A stretch of 43,363 bases of DNA from Coriobacteriia bacterium. GTDB taxonomy: Bacteria; Actinomycetota; Coriobacteriia; Coriobacteriales; Atopobiaceae. The stretch lies in NCBI GenBank assembly GCA_003150175.1, contig QAKZ01000014.1, forward strand, positions 1 to 43,363. The letters run 5' to 3'. How positions within the stretch are numbered: position 1 is the first letter of the stretch; the number at the start of each line of letters is the position of its first letter. The translations under genes and the position numbers were made by a program. The notes beneath the pieces were generated by a model. The model had not been told where the DNA came from. It saw nothing but the letters and a program-made list of their open reading frames with translations, and ran no database searches. Below are positions 16,779-25,180 of the stretch, one piece after another.

Positions 16779-17660
16779 ATGAACGCAACATCTGCAAAGC
16801 ACAGGGCCCTCGCGGCGACCTTGGCGGCGCTTCTTGTCGCGCCGTTGGCCGGGTGCGGGGCGACGGCGAACGCCCCGACGACAGCCCCCGACGCCTCCGC
16901 CAAATCTACCGACGCCGCGAGCGGGGCCGATATTCTCGACGAGGTCTCGGCAGACGCGGGCAAGGAGGTCGGGGCGGGGAAGGACAAGATCCCCGACACG
17001 AAGAGTGGGGAGACTGGCTGGGGCTCCTCGGCGGACGGCTCATCGTCGGGCGAGCCATCGGCGGGCGGCGATTCCGCGAGCGCGGGCGAGGCGTCCGAGT
17101 TCGATACCTGGGGAGAGAACTGCACAGACGACCGCGGGAACGTGACCGTCGAGGCGCTCCTTGAGCTCAAGGGATGGCAGCTCCAGACGCTCCTCTCGCA
17201 GCGTGGATTCACCTGGAACGACCAGCGCACGCGATACGAGGACGGGCAGGGTCGCGTGGTTTTGGCCGGATTCTACGCGAAGGGCGGCGATGTGAATCTG
17301 CTCCCCGAGAAGTGGGTCGGGCAGCTCGAAAAAGGCGCCGCCGGCCAACCGGTCGCGTACTACATCACGCTGGACGGATACCTCGACGGCAATACCGATG
17401 AGTCGATGGCGCTTATGCGTGCGGTGAGCGGGTCGGGAGGACTCTCGTGCGAGGATTATTTCTTCTATAACGGGATGCTGTACGCATTGGTGTACAACTA
17501 CACGCTTACGCGCTACATGGTCGTCGCGGCGGTGAACGACGACGGCACGATAGGCGTCACGCTGTTTAACGATGAGGTGGCGAAGGCGGGTGTTCTCACA
17601 ACCCAGGGAGGCTCGCCGAGGATCATCGACGTCTGGAACAGCTACGTCAGCAGCCTGTAG
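16779..17660 (+). CDS. Secreted lipoprotein, unknown function
   Basis: A 293-residue protein. The signal peptide is HRALAATLAALLVAPLAGC with lipobox LAGC and lipidated Cys26. A Ser/Ala/Asp-rich low-complexity spacer (about 30-105) leads to a compact C-terminal domain (about 110-293), with LELKGWQLQTLLSQRGFTWNDQ near its start and YNYTLTRYMVVAAVNDDG late. The ATG at 16779 has a textbook GAGGAGG upstream, which argues that it is the true start even though the upstream frame reads straight into it. It would sit on the outer face of the membrane. The domain was not recognised. It is the last gene of the unit that starts with the membrane LuxR regulator. Confidence 0.8.
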   Translation: MNATSAKHRALAATLAALLVAPLAGCGATANAPTTAPDASAKSTDAASGADILDEVSADAGKEVGAGKDKIPDTKSGETGWGSSADGSSSGEPSAGGDSASAGEASEFDTWGENCTDDRGNVTVEALLELKGWQLQTLLSQRGFTWNDQRTRYEDGQGRVVLAGFYAKGGDVNLLPEKWVGQLEKGAAGQPVAYYITLDGYLDGNTDESMALMRAVSGSGGLSCEDYFFYNGMLYALVYNYTLTRYMVVAAVNDDGTIGVTLFNDEVAKAGVLTTQGGSPRIIDVWNSYVSSL

Positions 17661-17682
17661 CACGCTCTCGGGCGAGCGGCGC

Positions 17683-17757
17683 GGCGCGGGCGCGGTTTTC
17701 CGGCGATTCGCGGAAAGCCTGTGCCCGCGCCCGTCCTCTAAGCGGCTGCGAGCCGCT
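17683..17757. terminator. GC-rich hairpins between convergent genes
   Basis: A GGCGCGGGC arm (17683-17691) pairs with GCCCGCGCC (17723-17731), and a second small hairpin (AGCGGCT with AGCCGCT) follows. There is no T tract, so termination efficiency is doubtful. Confidence 0.35.
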
Positions 17758-18094
17758 ACAGCGGCAGCGCGCCCAGCGCGACGTACGCGACGACGCCGGC
17801 GATACAGCACCAGAGCATGGAGCGCGTCTTTTTCGCGACGATGACGACCACGGCGGCCGCCGCCATGGGCAGAAGCGCCGGCCACGGTCCCGCAGCGAAC
17901 GCGCCGGGCGAGAACAGGTCGTTTGCCACGAGCGCGGCGAAGGCCGCCGGCGGGATGTAGCCGAGCGCCTCGACCACGCGCGGCGGCAGCGCCCGCCCGC
18001 GCAGCGCGAAGATCGGCACCACGCGGCACGCGATGATCACGGCGGTGACGGGCAGCCAGATGGCGAGGATGTCATGGGTGGTCATCGGGCTCAC
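17756..18094 (-). CDS. azlD: AzlD-family branched-chain amino acid exporter subunit
   Basis: A 112-residue membrane protein with about four hydrophobic segments and the family segment ACRVVPIFALRGRALPPRVVEALGYIPPA. It partners AzlC to export branched-chain amino acids across the cytoplasmic membrane. A GTG at 18094 overlaps the end of azlC, with GGAGG about 14 nt upstream; an in-frame ATG at 18085 is an alternative start. The overlap indicates coupled translation. Confidence 0.88.
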   Translation of the reverse strand: MSPMTTHDILAIWLPVTAVIIACRVVPIFALRGRALPPRVVEALGYIPPAAFAALVANDLFSPGAFAAGPWPALLPMAAAAVVVIVAKKTRSMLWCCIAGVVAYVALGALPL

Positions 18095-18825
18095 GCGGCA
18101 TCACCGCCCCTCCGGGCATCCCCTCGCAAAGCGGCGGCGTCCTGCGCTCCGGCCATGCGCGCCTGGGCCTCGCCGCGGGTCGCCGCCAGCGCGACCGCCA
18201 CGCCCGCGACCGCCGCGAGCGGGACCGCGACCTCCGTCCAGCCCACGAGCTTGCACGCGACCACGACCGCGGCGCCCGCGACAGCCGCCGCCGCGTTCCC
18301 GCGCGAGCCGCCCTCGACCTGGCTCCACAGCAGGTAGGTAAAGAGCGACGTCATGGCGAAGCTCGCGATCGCGGTCGGCACGTCGATCACGGCGCCGAGC
18401 GCTGCGCCCGCCGCGACCGAGGCGAACCACGCCGCCGCCGTCACCACGTTGAGCGCGACGGCGTGGCGGAAGTCCCAGTCCTTCTCGCCGCCGGAGAGCT
18501 TGGACAGCGTGACGCCGTAGCCCTCCTCGATGAGGGTCAGCGCCATGGCGAGCGACGTGCGCTTGCGGGCGCGCTGCAGGTACGGCGCGAGCGAGGCGGA
18601 GTAGAGCGCGAAGCGCAGGCTGATGGCGCAGACGCTCGCCACGATGGTCAGTGTCGGCAGCCCGGCGAGCCACAGGTTGGCGATCATGAACTGCGCCCCG
18701 CCCGACATGATGGTCATGCTCATGAGGAGCGCCCATAGAGGGCCGATGCCGATCTTGGCGCTGAGCACGCCGCACGCCAGGCCGATGGGAACGTACGAGA
18801 GCATGATCGGCCAAGCCGCGGCCAT
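18091..18825 (-). CDS. azlC: AzlC-family branched-chain amino acid exporter subunit
   Basis: A 244-residue membrane protein with several hydrophobic helices. Family segments are PIMLSYVPIGLACGVLSAKIG near the start, MSGGAQFMIANLWLAG, SLRFALYSASLAPYL and the polar LTLIEEGYGVTLSKL. The C terminus carries an Ala/Gly/Arg-rich tail. The ATG at 18825 is the likeliest start. A TTG at 18837 is also possible, and no clear ribosome binding site serves either. The start lies only about 35 nt after the terminator of the upstream DUF362 gene, leaving little room for a promoter, so read-through or a nearly leaderless transcript is possible. Confidence 0.85.
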   Translation of the reverse strand: MAAAWPIMLSYVPIGLACGVLSAKIGIGPLWALLMSMTIMSGGAQFMIANLWLAGLPTLTIVASVCAISLRFALYSASLAPYLQRARKRTSLAMALTLIEEGYGVTLSKLSGGEKDWDFRHAVALNVVTAAAWFASVAAGAALGAVIDVPTAIASFAMTSLFTYLLWSQVEGGSRGNAAAAVAGAAVVVACKLVGWTEVAVPLAAVAGVAVALAATRGEAQARMAGAQDAAALRGDARRGGDAA

Positions 18826-18861
18826 GACTTTTTTCAAAACAAACCCCAACCAACTGCGAGA

Positions 18862-18897
18862 ACAAAAAAGGGCGGGCGCCTTGCCGCGCCCCGCCCT
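18862..18897 (-). terminator. Intrinsic terminator after the DUF362 gene
   Basis: On the minus strand a GGGCGGG-led GC stem with a short loop closes with CCCGCCC and is followed by TTTTTTG. It lies 35 nt after the DUF362 stop and just before azlC. Confidence 0.8.
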
Positions 18898-18931
18898 CAC
18901 ACGGTAACCGAACGAAATCGTCCGCGGCCCG

Positions 18932-20116
18932 TTATTTAACGCGGACGAGCTCGTACCTGCTCGTGCCGAGCCCGATCTTCTCGGCGTGCTCGATGCAGCT
19001 CTGCCAGTCCGTGTCCGGATGCGTGATGTAGAGCTTGTCGCCCGCGTGCTCCTCGTCGAGCTCGCCGGCGTCCTCGAGCTTCTGGCGCATGCGCGTGAAC
19101 TCGGTGTCGGGCAGGGGAGCGGCGGCCTGGACGGCGTCGATGCACGCCTGGTCGAGCGCGACCGGGTCGAAGCTCGCAAAGAAGCCGATGTCGCCGACGA
19201 TGGGCTTGTCGTTCTCGTCGTGGCAGTCGCAGTTGGGGCTCACGTCGATGGCCAGGCTGACGTGGAAAGAGGGACGCCCGTCGACGACGGCCTTCGTGTA
19301 CTCGGCGATCTTGCAGTTGAGGACCTCGGGCGCGGCGTCGTAGTCGGGATGGATGGCGTCCTGGTTGCACACGGCGATGCAGCGGCCGCAGCCCACGCAG
19401 CGGTCGTGGTCGATGCTGGCCACGTGGACCTCGCGCTTCTTGCCGCTCGGGAGCGTCGCCTCGCGGGTCTCTCCGAAGCTGAACGCATCGTGCGCGCAGA
19501 TCTTGGAGCACTGGCGGCAGCCGATGCACTTGCTCGTGTCGACGCTCGGCTTGCCCGCGGAGTGCTGGTCCATCTTTCCGGCGCGGGAGCCGCCGCCCAT
19601 GCCGAGGTTCTTCATGGCGCCGCCGAAGCCCGCGCCCTCGTGGCCCTTGAAGTGCGTGAGGCTGATGACGACGTCGGCGTCCATGATGGCGCGGCCGATT
19701 TTCGCGTTCTTCACGTACTCGCCGCCCGCGACCGGGACCTCGACCTCGTCGAGGCCCTTGATGCCGTCGGCGATGATGGTGTGGCAGCCCGTCTGGAACG
19801 GGTTGAAGCCGTTGGCGTATGCGGAGTCGAGATGATCGAGGCCGTTCTTGCGCCCGCCCACGTAGAGCGTGTTGCAGTCGGTGATGAAGGGCTTGCCGCC
19901 GAGCTCGCGCACCACGTCGGCGACGGCGCGCGCGTAGTTGGGGCGCAGGTAGCTGAGGTTGCCCGGCTCGCCCAGGTTCATCTTTATGGCGACGTACTTG
20001 TTCGCGAAGTCGATCTGGCCGATGCCCGCCTTCTTGATGAGGCGCTTGAGCTTGTTGGGCAGGCCGTCGCCCAGGTGCGTGTGCAGGTCGCAGAAATATA
20101 CCTTCGACGGTTCCAT
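18932..20116 (-). CDS. DUF362-family protein with two [4Fe-4S] clusters
   Basis: A 394-residue cytoplasmic protein. The DUF362 region covers most of the chain, including YVAIKMNLGEPGNLSYLRP (about 41-59), GGKPFITDCNTLY and VISLTHFKGHEGAGFGGAMKNLG. Inserted at about 195-250 are two ferredoxin motifs, CIGCRQCSKIC and CVGCGRCIAVC, each followed by the usual distant residues, so it should carry two [4Fe-4S] clusters. It is probably an electron-transfer or redox protein with an unidentified partner. The ATG at 20116 has GAGAGG upstream; a longer in-frame extension is not protein-like. It appears to be a single-gene unit with its own terminator. Confidence 0.87.
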   Translation of the reverse strand: MEPSKVYFCDLHTHLGDGLPNKLKRLIKKAGIGQIDFANKYVAIKMNLGEPGNLSYLRPNYARAVADVVRELGGKPFITDCNTLYVGGRKNGLDHLDSAYANGFNPFQTGCHTIIADGIKGLDEVEVPVAGGEYVKNAKIGRAIMDADVVISLTHFKGHEGAGFGGAMKNLGMGGGSRAGKMDQHSAGKPSVDTSKCIGCRQCSKICAHDAFSFGETREATLPSGKKREVHVASIDHDRCVGCGRCIAVCNQDAIHPDYDAAPEVLNCKIAEYTKAVVDGRPSFHVSLAIDVSPNCDCHDENDKPIVGDIGFFASFDPVALDQACIDAVQAAAPLPDTEFTRMRQKLEDAGELDEEHAGDKLYITHPDTDWQSCIEHAEKIGLGTSRYELVRVK

Positions 20117-20407
20117 GGTTTCCTCTCCGTTGTGCGGCCGGCGCCCGCGGCGACCCTGTGCCGCCCGCCCGCGATTCCCCTGGCGCCGATCGCAGAAATT
20201 CACATGAGCTCATTTTCGCACTTTGCGGCGCGGCGCCAAAATGCCGGCTGCGCATGGACCCTATTCGGTCTTTCGATGTTTGCGCAGGCGTACTCCTCCG
20301 TCCCGCGCCCCGTTGTCCTCCGCTCGCCGCCCGAATGGCCGCGCCCGCCGTGACGCCCGCCGCTGCGCGGAGCAGAATCGTCCGTGAGCAAGCGAGAGGA
20401 GAACGAC

Positions 20408-21880
20408 ATGGCAGAGCCCACCGCCCCCGCCGCCCCCGTCGGCGGCATGAAGAAGGAGCTCACGCTCTTCAACTTCTTTACCATCGGCTTCGGCGCGATC
20501 ATCGGCACCGGATGGGTGCTCCTGGTCGGCGACTGGATGGTCCTCGGTGGCGGCCCCGTCCCCGCCATGATCGCCTTCGCCATCGGCGCGCTGTTCCTCG
20601 TGCCCATCGGCATGTGCTTCGGCGAGCTCACCGCTGCCATCCCCATCTCCGGCGGTATCATCGAGTACGTCGACCGCACCTTCGGGCGCAAGATGGGCTT
20701 CTTTACCGGTTGGATGCTGCTGCTCGGCAACGCGCCGCTGTGCCCGTGGGAGGCCATCGCCATATCCACGCTGCTCACCGACCGCTTCGCCGAGTTCCCG
20801 GCGCTCGCGTGGCTGCGCAGCGTCAAGCTCTACACGATCCTCGGCGCAGACGTTTACCTGTGGCCGACCGTCATCGCGCTGGCGTTCGCCGCCCTCGTGA
20901 TCTTCCTCAACCTGCGCGGCGCGGGCGCGGCGGCCAAGCTTTCGAGCTTCCTCACCAAGGCGCTTCTCGCCGGCATGGTGCTCGCCATGGTCATCAGCTT
21001 CATGACCGGCTCGCCCGACAACGCGATGCCCGTGTTCAGCCAGGTCGCCGACGCCGCGGGCGGCAGCGCGACCGAGGCCACGAGCCTGCTGGGCGGCATC
21101 GTCGCCGTGCTCGTGATGACGCCGTTCTTCTACGCGGGATTCGACACCATCCCGCAGCAGGCGGAGGAGGCCTCCGAGAACATCGACTGGAAGAAGTTCG
21201 GCCTCATCCCCGCCATCGCGCTTCTGGCCTCCGGCGTGTTCTATCTCGTGTGCATCTACAGTTTCGGCACCATCGTGGACTGGCACGAGTTCGTGCGCAG
21301 CTCCGTGCCGGCGCTCGCCGTGCTCGAGCGGATCAATATCTTCTTTTATGTCGCCATGCTCGTCATCGCGACGCTCGGCCCCCTCGGCCCCATGAACTCG
21401 TTCTTCGGCGCGTCGAGCCGCCTCATGCTCGCCATGGGCCGCAAGGGGATGCTGCCCGAGGGCTTCGCGCAGATCGATCCCGCCTCCGGCGTGCCAAAGA
21501 AGGCGGTCATCGTGATGAGCGTCCTTACCCTCGTGGGGCCGTTTCTCGGCCGCAACATGCTCGTGCCGCTGACCAACGTGGCCTCGCTCGGCTTCATCTT
21601 CGCCTGCACGATGGCCGGCTTCGCGTGCTGGAGGCTGCGCCGCACCGAGCCCGACCTGCCGCGCCCCTACGAGGTCGCCGGCGGCAAGGCGGGCATCGGC
21701 TGCGCCATCGCGGCCGGCCTTGCCATCATCGCGCTCATGGTCGTGCCCTTCTCGCCGGCGGCGCTCTCGGGCGTCGAGTGGGCCATCACGCTGGCGTGGG
21801 TCGCCGTTGGCTTCGCGATCCTGGCGTTCTTTGGAAACAAGCACGGCGGGAAAAAGACCTCGCCTGCTCAGGTGCGTTGA
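20408..21880 (+). CDS. APC-superfamily amino acid/polyamine permease
   Basis: A 490-residue secondary transporter with about twelve membrane helices. Typical features are the first-helix GFGAIIGTGWVLLVGDW (about 27-43), the ISGGIIEYVDRTFG loop region and FFYAGFDTIPQQAEEASEN in the middle. The substrate is probably an amino acid or related amine, taken up with H+ or exchanged. The ATG at 20408 is preceded by GAGAGGAGAACGAC; an upstream GTG in the same frame is less likely. It is 36 nt upstream of an amidohydrolase gene, which suggests that the permease imports that enzyme's substrate. Confidence 0.9.
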   Translation: MAEPTAPAAPVGGMKKELTLFNFFTIGFGAIIGTGWVLLVGDWMVLGGGPVPAMIAFAIGALFLVPIGMCFGELTAAIPISGGIIEYVDRTFGRKMGFFTGWMLLLGNAPLCPWEAIAISTLLTDRFAEFPALAWLRSVKLYTILGADVYLWPTVIALAFAALVIFLNLRGAGAAAKLSSFLTKALLAGMVLAMVISFMTGSPDNAMPVFSQVADAAGGSATEATSLLGGIVAVLVMTPFFYAGFDTIPQQAEEASENIDWKKFGLIPAIALLASGVFYLVCIYSFGTIVDWHEFVRSSVPALAVLERINIFFYVAMLVIATLGPLGPMNSFFGASSRLMLAMGRKGMLPEGFAQIDPASGVPKKAVIVMSVLTLVGPFLGRNMLVPLTNVASLGFIFACTMAGFACWRLRRTEPDLPRPYEVAGGKAGIGCAIAAGLAIIALMVVPFSPAALSGVEWAITLAWVAVGFAILAFFGNKHGGKKTSPAQVR

Positions 21881-21916
21881 CGGTCCCCGTCAACCGAGGA
21901 AATCGGAGGAACAGCT

Positions 21917-23170
21917 ATGGGAAAGTTCGCTTTCGCAGGTGGTCGCCTGGTGGACGGCACCGGTGCCGCGCCGGTGGACGACTCGCTCGTCCTCGTCGAC
22001 GGCCAGAAGATCGCCTACGCCGGCCCGCGCGCCGGCGCCGAGGTGCCCGACGGCTATGAGGTCGAGGACTGCTCGGGCAAGACCGTGATGCCCGGCCTCA
22101 TCGACACGCACCTGCACTTCTCAGGCAACCTGACCGACGACGACAACGACTGGGTCATCGAGACCCCCGCCCAGAAGCAGGCCTGCGCCGTCAAGCAGAG
22201 CTACGACGCGCTGACCCACGGCCTCACGACCGTCTGCGAGATCGGCCGCAACGGCATCGCCATCCGCGACCTCGTGAACATGGGCGTCATGAAGGGGCCG
22301 CGCATCTTTGCCACGGGCCTCGGGTTCTGCCGCACCGCCGGCCACGGCGACTCCCACAAGCTCCCGCTGCAGGTGAGCAAGGACTCTCACCCCTGGGGCG
22401 ACCAGGTCGACGGCCCGTGGGAGCTGCGCCACGCCGTCCGCGTGCGCCTGCGCGAGAACCCCGACGCCATTAAGATCTGGGCCACGGGCGGCGGCATCTG
22501 GCGCTGGGACTCCGGCCGGCGCCAGCTCATGAGCACCGAGGAGATCAAGGCCGTCGCCGACGAGTGCAAGCTCACGGGCATCCCGCTGTGGAGCCATTCC
22601 TACAACTCCGTGAGCGCCGCCTACGACTCCGTGCGCTTCGGCGCCGAGCAGCTCATCCACGGCTTCGAGCTCGATGACAAGACCATGGAGCTCATGGCCG
22701 AGCAGGGGACCTTCTTTACCCCGACGATCGGCTTTTTGCCCACCTGGTACGCCACCTACCCGCCCGAGGAGTCCGAGGCCAACGCCAAGTTCCCCGGCGA
22801 CACCGTGGTCGAGCGCGAGCTGCAGCGCACCTACGCGAACCTGCGCCGCGCCAACGAGATGGGCGTCACGCTGACCATCGGCTCCGACTCCTTCAGCTTC
22901 GTGACGCCGTACGGCTACGTGACGATCGACGAGATGTACGACTTCGTCGACAAGGCCGGCATCCCCGTGCTCGAGACGATCAAGGCCGCCACGCTCAACG
23001 GCGCGCGGATGGTCCATCACGAGAACGACTTCGGCTCGCTCGAGGCCGGCAAGCTCGCCGACCTGCTCGTCATTCGCGGCGACGTCGCGTCGAACATCCA
23101 CGACCTCACACCGGACAACATGGACGTCATCATGAAGGAGGGCGAGAAGGTCATCCGCGGAGCGCTGTAG
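21917..23170 (+). CDS. Metal-dependent amidohydrolase (imidazolonepropionase/prolidase-like)
   Basis: A 417-residue cytoplasmic enzyme of the amidohydrolase superfamily. The full metal-ligand set is visible: His65 and His67 in DTHLHF, Lys186 in AIKIWATGG (the probable carboxylated lysine), His227 in LWSHSYN, His248 in LIHGFEL and Asp324 in TIGSDSF. The pattern fits the binuclear subgroup that cleaves X-Pro dipeptides, N-acyl amino acids or cyclic amides. The exact substrate is not predictable. GGAGGAACAGCT precedes the ATG. It is paired with the APC permease upstream and followed by a LysR regulator, a plausible import-and-hydrolyse unit. Confidence 0.9.
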   Translation: MGKFAFAGGRLVDGTGAAPVDDSLVLVDGQKIAYAGPRAGAEVPDGYEVEDCSGKTVMPGLIDTHLHFSGNLTDDDNDWVIETPAQKQACAVKQSYDALTHGLTTVCEIGRNGIAIRDLVNMGVMKGPRIFATGLGFCRTAGHGDSHKLPLQVSKDSHPWGDQVDGPWELRHAVRVRLRENPDAIKIWATGGGIWRWDSGRRQLMSTEEIKAVADECKLTGIPLWSHSYNSVSAAYDSVRFGAEQLIHGFELDDKTMELMAEQGTFFTPTIGFLPTWYATYPPEESEANAKFPGDTVVERELQRTYANLRRANEMGVTLTIGSDSFSFVTPYGYVTIDEMYDFVDKAGIPVLETIKAATLNGARMVHHENDFGSLEAGKLADLLVIRGDVASNIHDLTPDNMDVIMKEGEKVIRGAL

Positions 23171-23187
23171 GCTTCCGGGCACCGGGC

Positions 23188-23236
23188 AAGAAAAAACACT
23201 ACGATGTGGAGGCCCCGCGTCGTGGTGTTTTTTCTT
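23188..23236. terminator. Bidirectional intrinsic terminator
   Basis: A 17-bp stem (23188-23204 with 23220-23236, one G-T pair) has an A-run at the base of one arm and TTTTTTCTT in the other, so it can stop transcription in both directions. It lies between the amidohydrolase and LysR genes. Confidence 0.85.
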
Positions 23237-23267
23237 GTGGAGACCGGGGCGGGGAGGGAGCGTCTCG

Positions 23268-24113
23268 GTGGACCCGAACATCAGGAAGATCCAGGCATTC
23301 TGCGCTGCGGCGCGGCTGGGGAGCATCTCGGCCGCGGCGCGCGAGCTCGGCTCCGCGCAGTCCACGGTGAGCCGCGCCATCGCCAGCCTCGAGGGCGACT
23401 GGGGCGTCCGGCTCTTTGAGCGCAAGGGCCCCGAGCTGCGGATCACCTCGGACGGTTGGGGCCTGCTGGAGGACGCGCGCGGGCTGTGCGCGGCGTTCTC
23501 CAAGCTCGAGCGGCGCGTGGACGGCATGCGCGGGCTCGAGAGCGGGTCGCTCGGCATCGCGGCGCCCACGAGCATCGTCGCCATGCGCCTGCCGGGGCCG
23601 CTCGGCCGCTTTGCCGCCGACCACCCCGGCATCGAGGTCAATATCCTCGAGTGCACGTACGGCGAGGCTGCCCGGCAGCTGGTCGACGGCATGGTTGACC
23701 TGGCCTTCATTCCTTCTGAGCCCAAGGGTGGGGATTTCGCCTCGACGGTGTACGACAAGGACGAGATCGTGGTCGTGGCACCGCGCGGGCACTTCTCGGC
23801 GAGAGAGGGCGCGGTCGCGCTGGACGACCTTTTGGATGAGCGCTTCATCGCCGACACCGAGACCGCCCCGCTGCTCCAGCGCGAGCTCACCAACCTGAGG
23901 ATCCATTGCGAGACCTCCGACATCACGGCGATCCTCGCCATGGTGGAGGCGGGCCTCGGCGTGAGCCTGTTGCCGAGCCTCGCCCTCGAGCGCACCGGCT
24001 TCGACCTCGACGTCCGTCACCTCGAGCAGCCGGCGTACCGCACGCTCAGCCTCGTGCGCCGCCGCACGGCGGATCTCTCGCTGGCGGCGCGGGCGTTCCT
24101 CGAGTACCTTTAG
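23268..24113 (+). CDS. LysR-family transcriptional regulator
   Basis: A 281-residue regulator. The N-terminal winged helix-turn-helix (about 4-62) reads FCAAARLGSISAAARELGSAQSTVSRAIASLE, followed by an effector-binding domain with two alpha/beta lobes (about 90-281; GSLGIAAPTSIVAMRLPGPLG begins it). The start is taken as the GTG at 23268, with GGGAGGGAG upstream. The earlier in-frame TTG at 23235 falls inside the terminator arm. It lies just downstream of the permease-amidohydrolase pair and may control it, although it is co-directional rather than divergent. Confidence 0.88.
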   Translation: MDPNIRKIQAFCAAARLGSISAAARELGSAQSTVSRAIASLEGDWGVRLFERKGPELRITSDGWGLLEDARGLCAAFSKLERRVDGMRGLESGSLGIAAPTSIVAMRLPGPLGRFAADHPGIEVNILECTYGEAARQLVDGMVDLAFIPSEPKGGDFASTVYDKDEIVVVAPRGHFSAREGAVALDDLLDERFIADTETAPLLQRELTNLRIHCETSDITAILAMVEAGLGVSLLPSLALERTGFDLDVRHLEQPAYRTLSLVRRRTADLSLAARAFLEYL

Positions 24114-24194
24114 CCGCGCGTTTTCCGGTTCAGGAGACCGTGCGCGGCTTGTGCGGCCCACGCGTCCCGCGCGGCCCCAAGCGTCGCCCGCCCG

Positions 24195-25007
24195 CTACTG
24201 CGCGATAAAGACGTTGTTGCCGGGCTTCTCCGGCTCGCCCGGCCACTCGGGCACGACCTCGCAGCGCGCGAACTCGCGGCCGAAGGCCTCCTCGACCTCG
24301 CGCAGCGGCGCGGCCTTCCGCCCTTCCGTCGGGCAGCGGACGTCGGCCAGGTAGAGACCGCCGTCGGTGAGCTTCTGGCGCACGACGCGCGCGCCCTCGC
24401 CGGTCTCCATCGGGCCGAGCGGCCGCTTGCCGCCGAACACCTCGTTCACGATGACGTCGTAGGGGTGCTCGGCCGCCTTGAGGTGCGCCCATGCGTCCCC
24501 GATGACCAGCGAGAAGCGCCCGTCCTTCTCGGCGCCGGTGCGCTCGAGGCACTCGTCGAGCCAGAACTGCTCGCGGGCGATCTTCTCCATCACGGGGTCG
24601 ATCTCGATGACCTCGACCTCGACCTCGGGCACGTAGGCGGCCAGGTACTTGGGCAGCGAGCAGCCGCCCCCGCCCATCACGAGCACGCGAAGGCGCCGCC
24701 CTGCCGCCGCCTTCGCCCCGCGCTCGGTCGCCAACGCCTCGATGCGCCGCGCCATCCCGCGGTGGTACTCGCAGGCGAGCTCGCAGCGCAGCTCGGCCGG
24801 CACGTAGCTCACGGACTGGAAGGTCCCGTTGACGTTGATCAACCGCACCGGCGTGCCGTCGGCGTTCTCGGAGTCGAAGATCAGCGTGAGCCCGAACATC
24901 GTGCGGCACATTTCCACGCCGCGCCGGCGCAGGAGCCACGGCATCGCCGCCACGAACGCGGTGAGCACTGCGGTCACGCCGATGGCCCAGGCGAGCAGGG
25001 TCTTCAT
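24195..25007 (-). CDS. Spermidine-synthase-like methyltransferase with N-terminal membrane segment
   Basis: A 270-residue protein. One hydrophobic segment at about 3-20 (LLAWAIGVTAVLTAFVAAMPW) could be a membrane anchor. The catalytic core is the Rossmann fold of the spermidine/spermine synthase family: VLVMGGGGCSLPKYL (motif I), VEVEVIEIDPVMEKIARE (acidic loop) and YDVIVNEVFGGK in place of the usual D-D active-site segment. The start is the ATG at 25007. A GTG two codons upstream (25013) is better spaced from GGAGG and is a real alternative. True polyamine synthesis is uncertain because no decarboxylase or other polyamine gene is nearby. Confidence 0.8.
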   Translation of the reverse strand: MKTLLAWAIGVTAVLTAFVAAMPWLLRRRGVEMCRTMFGLTLIFDSENADGTPVRLINVNGTFQSVSYVPAELRCELACEYHRGMARRIEALATERGAKAAAGRRLRVLVMGGGGCSLPKYLAAYVPEVEVEVIEIDPVMEKIAREQFWLDECLERTGAEKDGRFSLVIGDAWAHLKAAEHPYDVIVNEVFGGKRPLGPMETGEGARVVRQKLTDGGLYLADVRCPTEGRKAAPLREVEEAFGREFARCEVVPEWPGEPEKPGNNVFIAQ

Positions 25008-25115
25008 TTCCACAACAAACCTCCGGAAGCCTCGCGCCCGCTGGGGGGCGCCGTGCGGTATCATTTGAGATTGCGTTTTTGTGCATTCGGGCCATGCCCG
25101 CGCAGGAACGTTCGC

Positions 25116-25121
25116 TATACT
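25116..25121 (+). promoter_or_regulatory. Candidate -10 element upstream of tatA
   Basis: TATACT lies 60 nt before the tatA start, just right of the divergent methyltransferase gene. No good -35 is visible at 16-18 bp. Confidence 0.35.
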
Positions 25122-25180
25122 AGCCCATACGACTGCGTACCCCGCGCGGCGCACATCGATTCTAAACGGAGGAACTTCTT

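Noticed and set aside
23235..23267. TTG at 23235 as the LysR start
   Set aside because: It falls in the arm of the bidirectional terminator; the GTG at 23268 has a GGGAGGGAG site and begins the conserved HTH.
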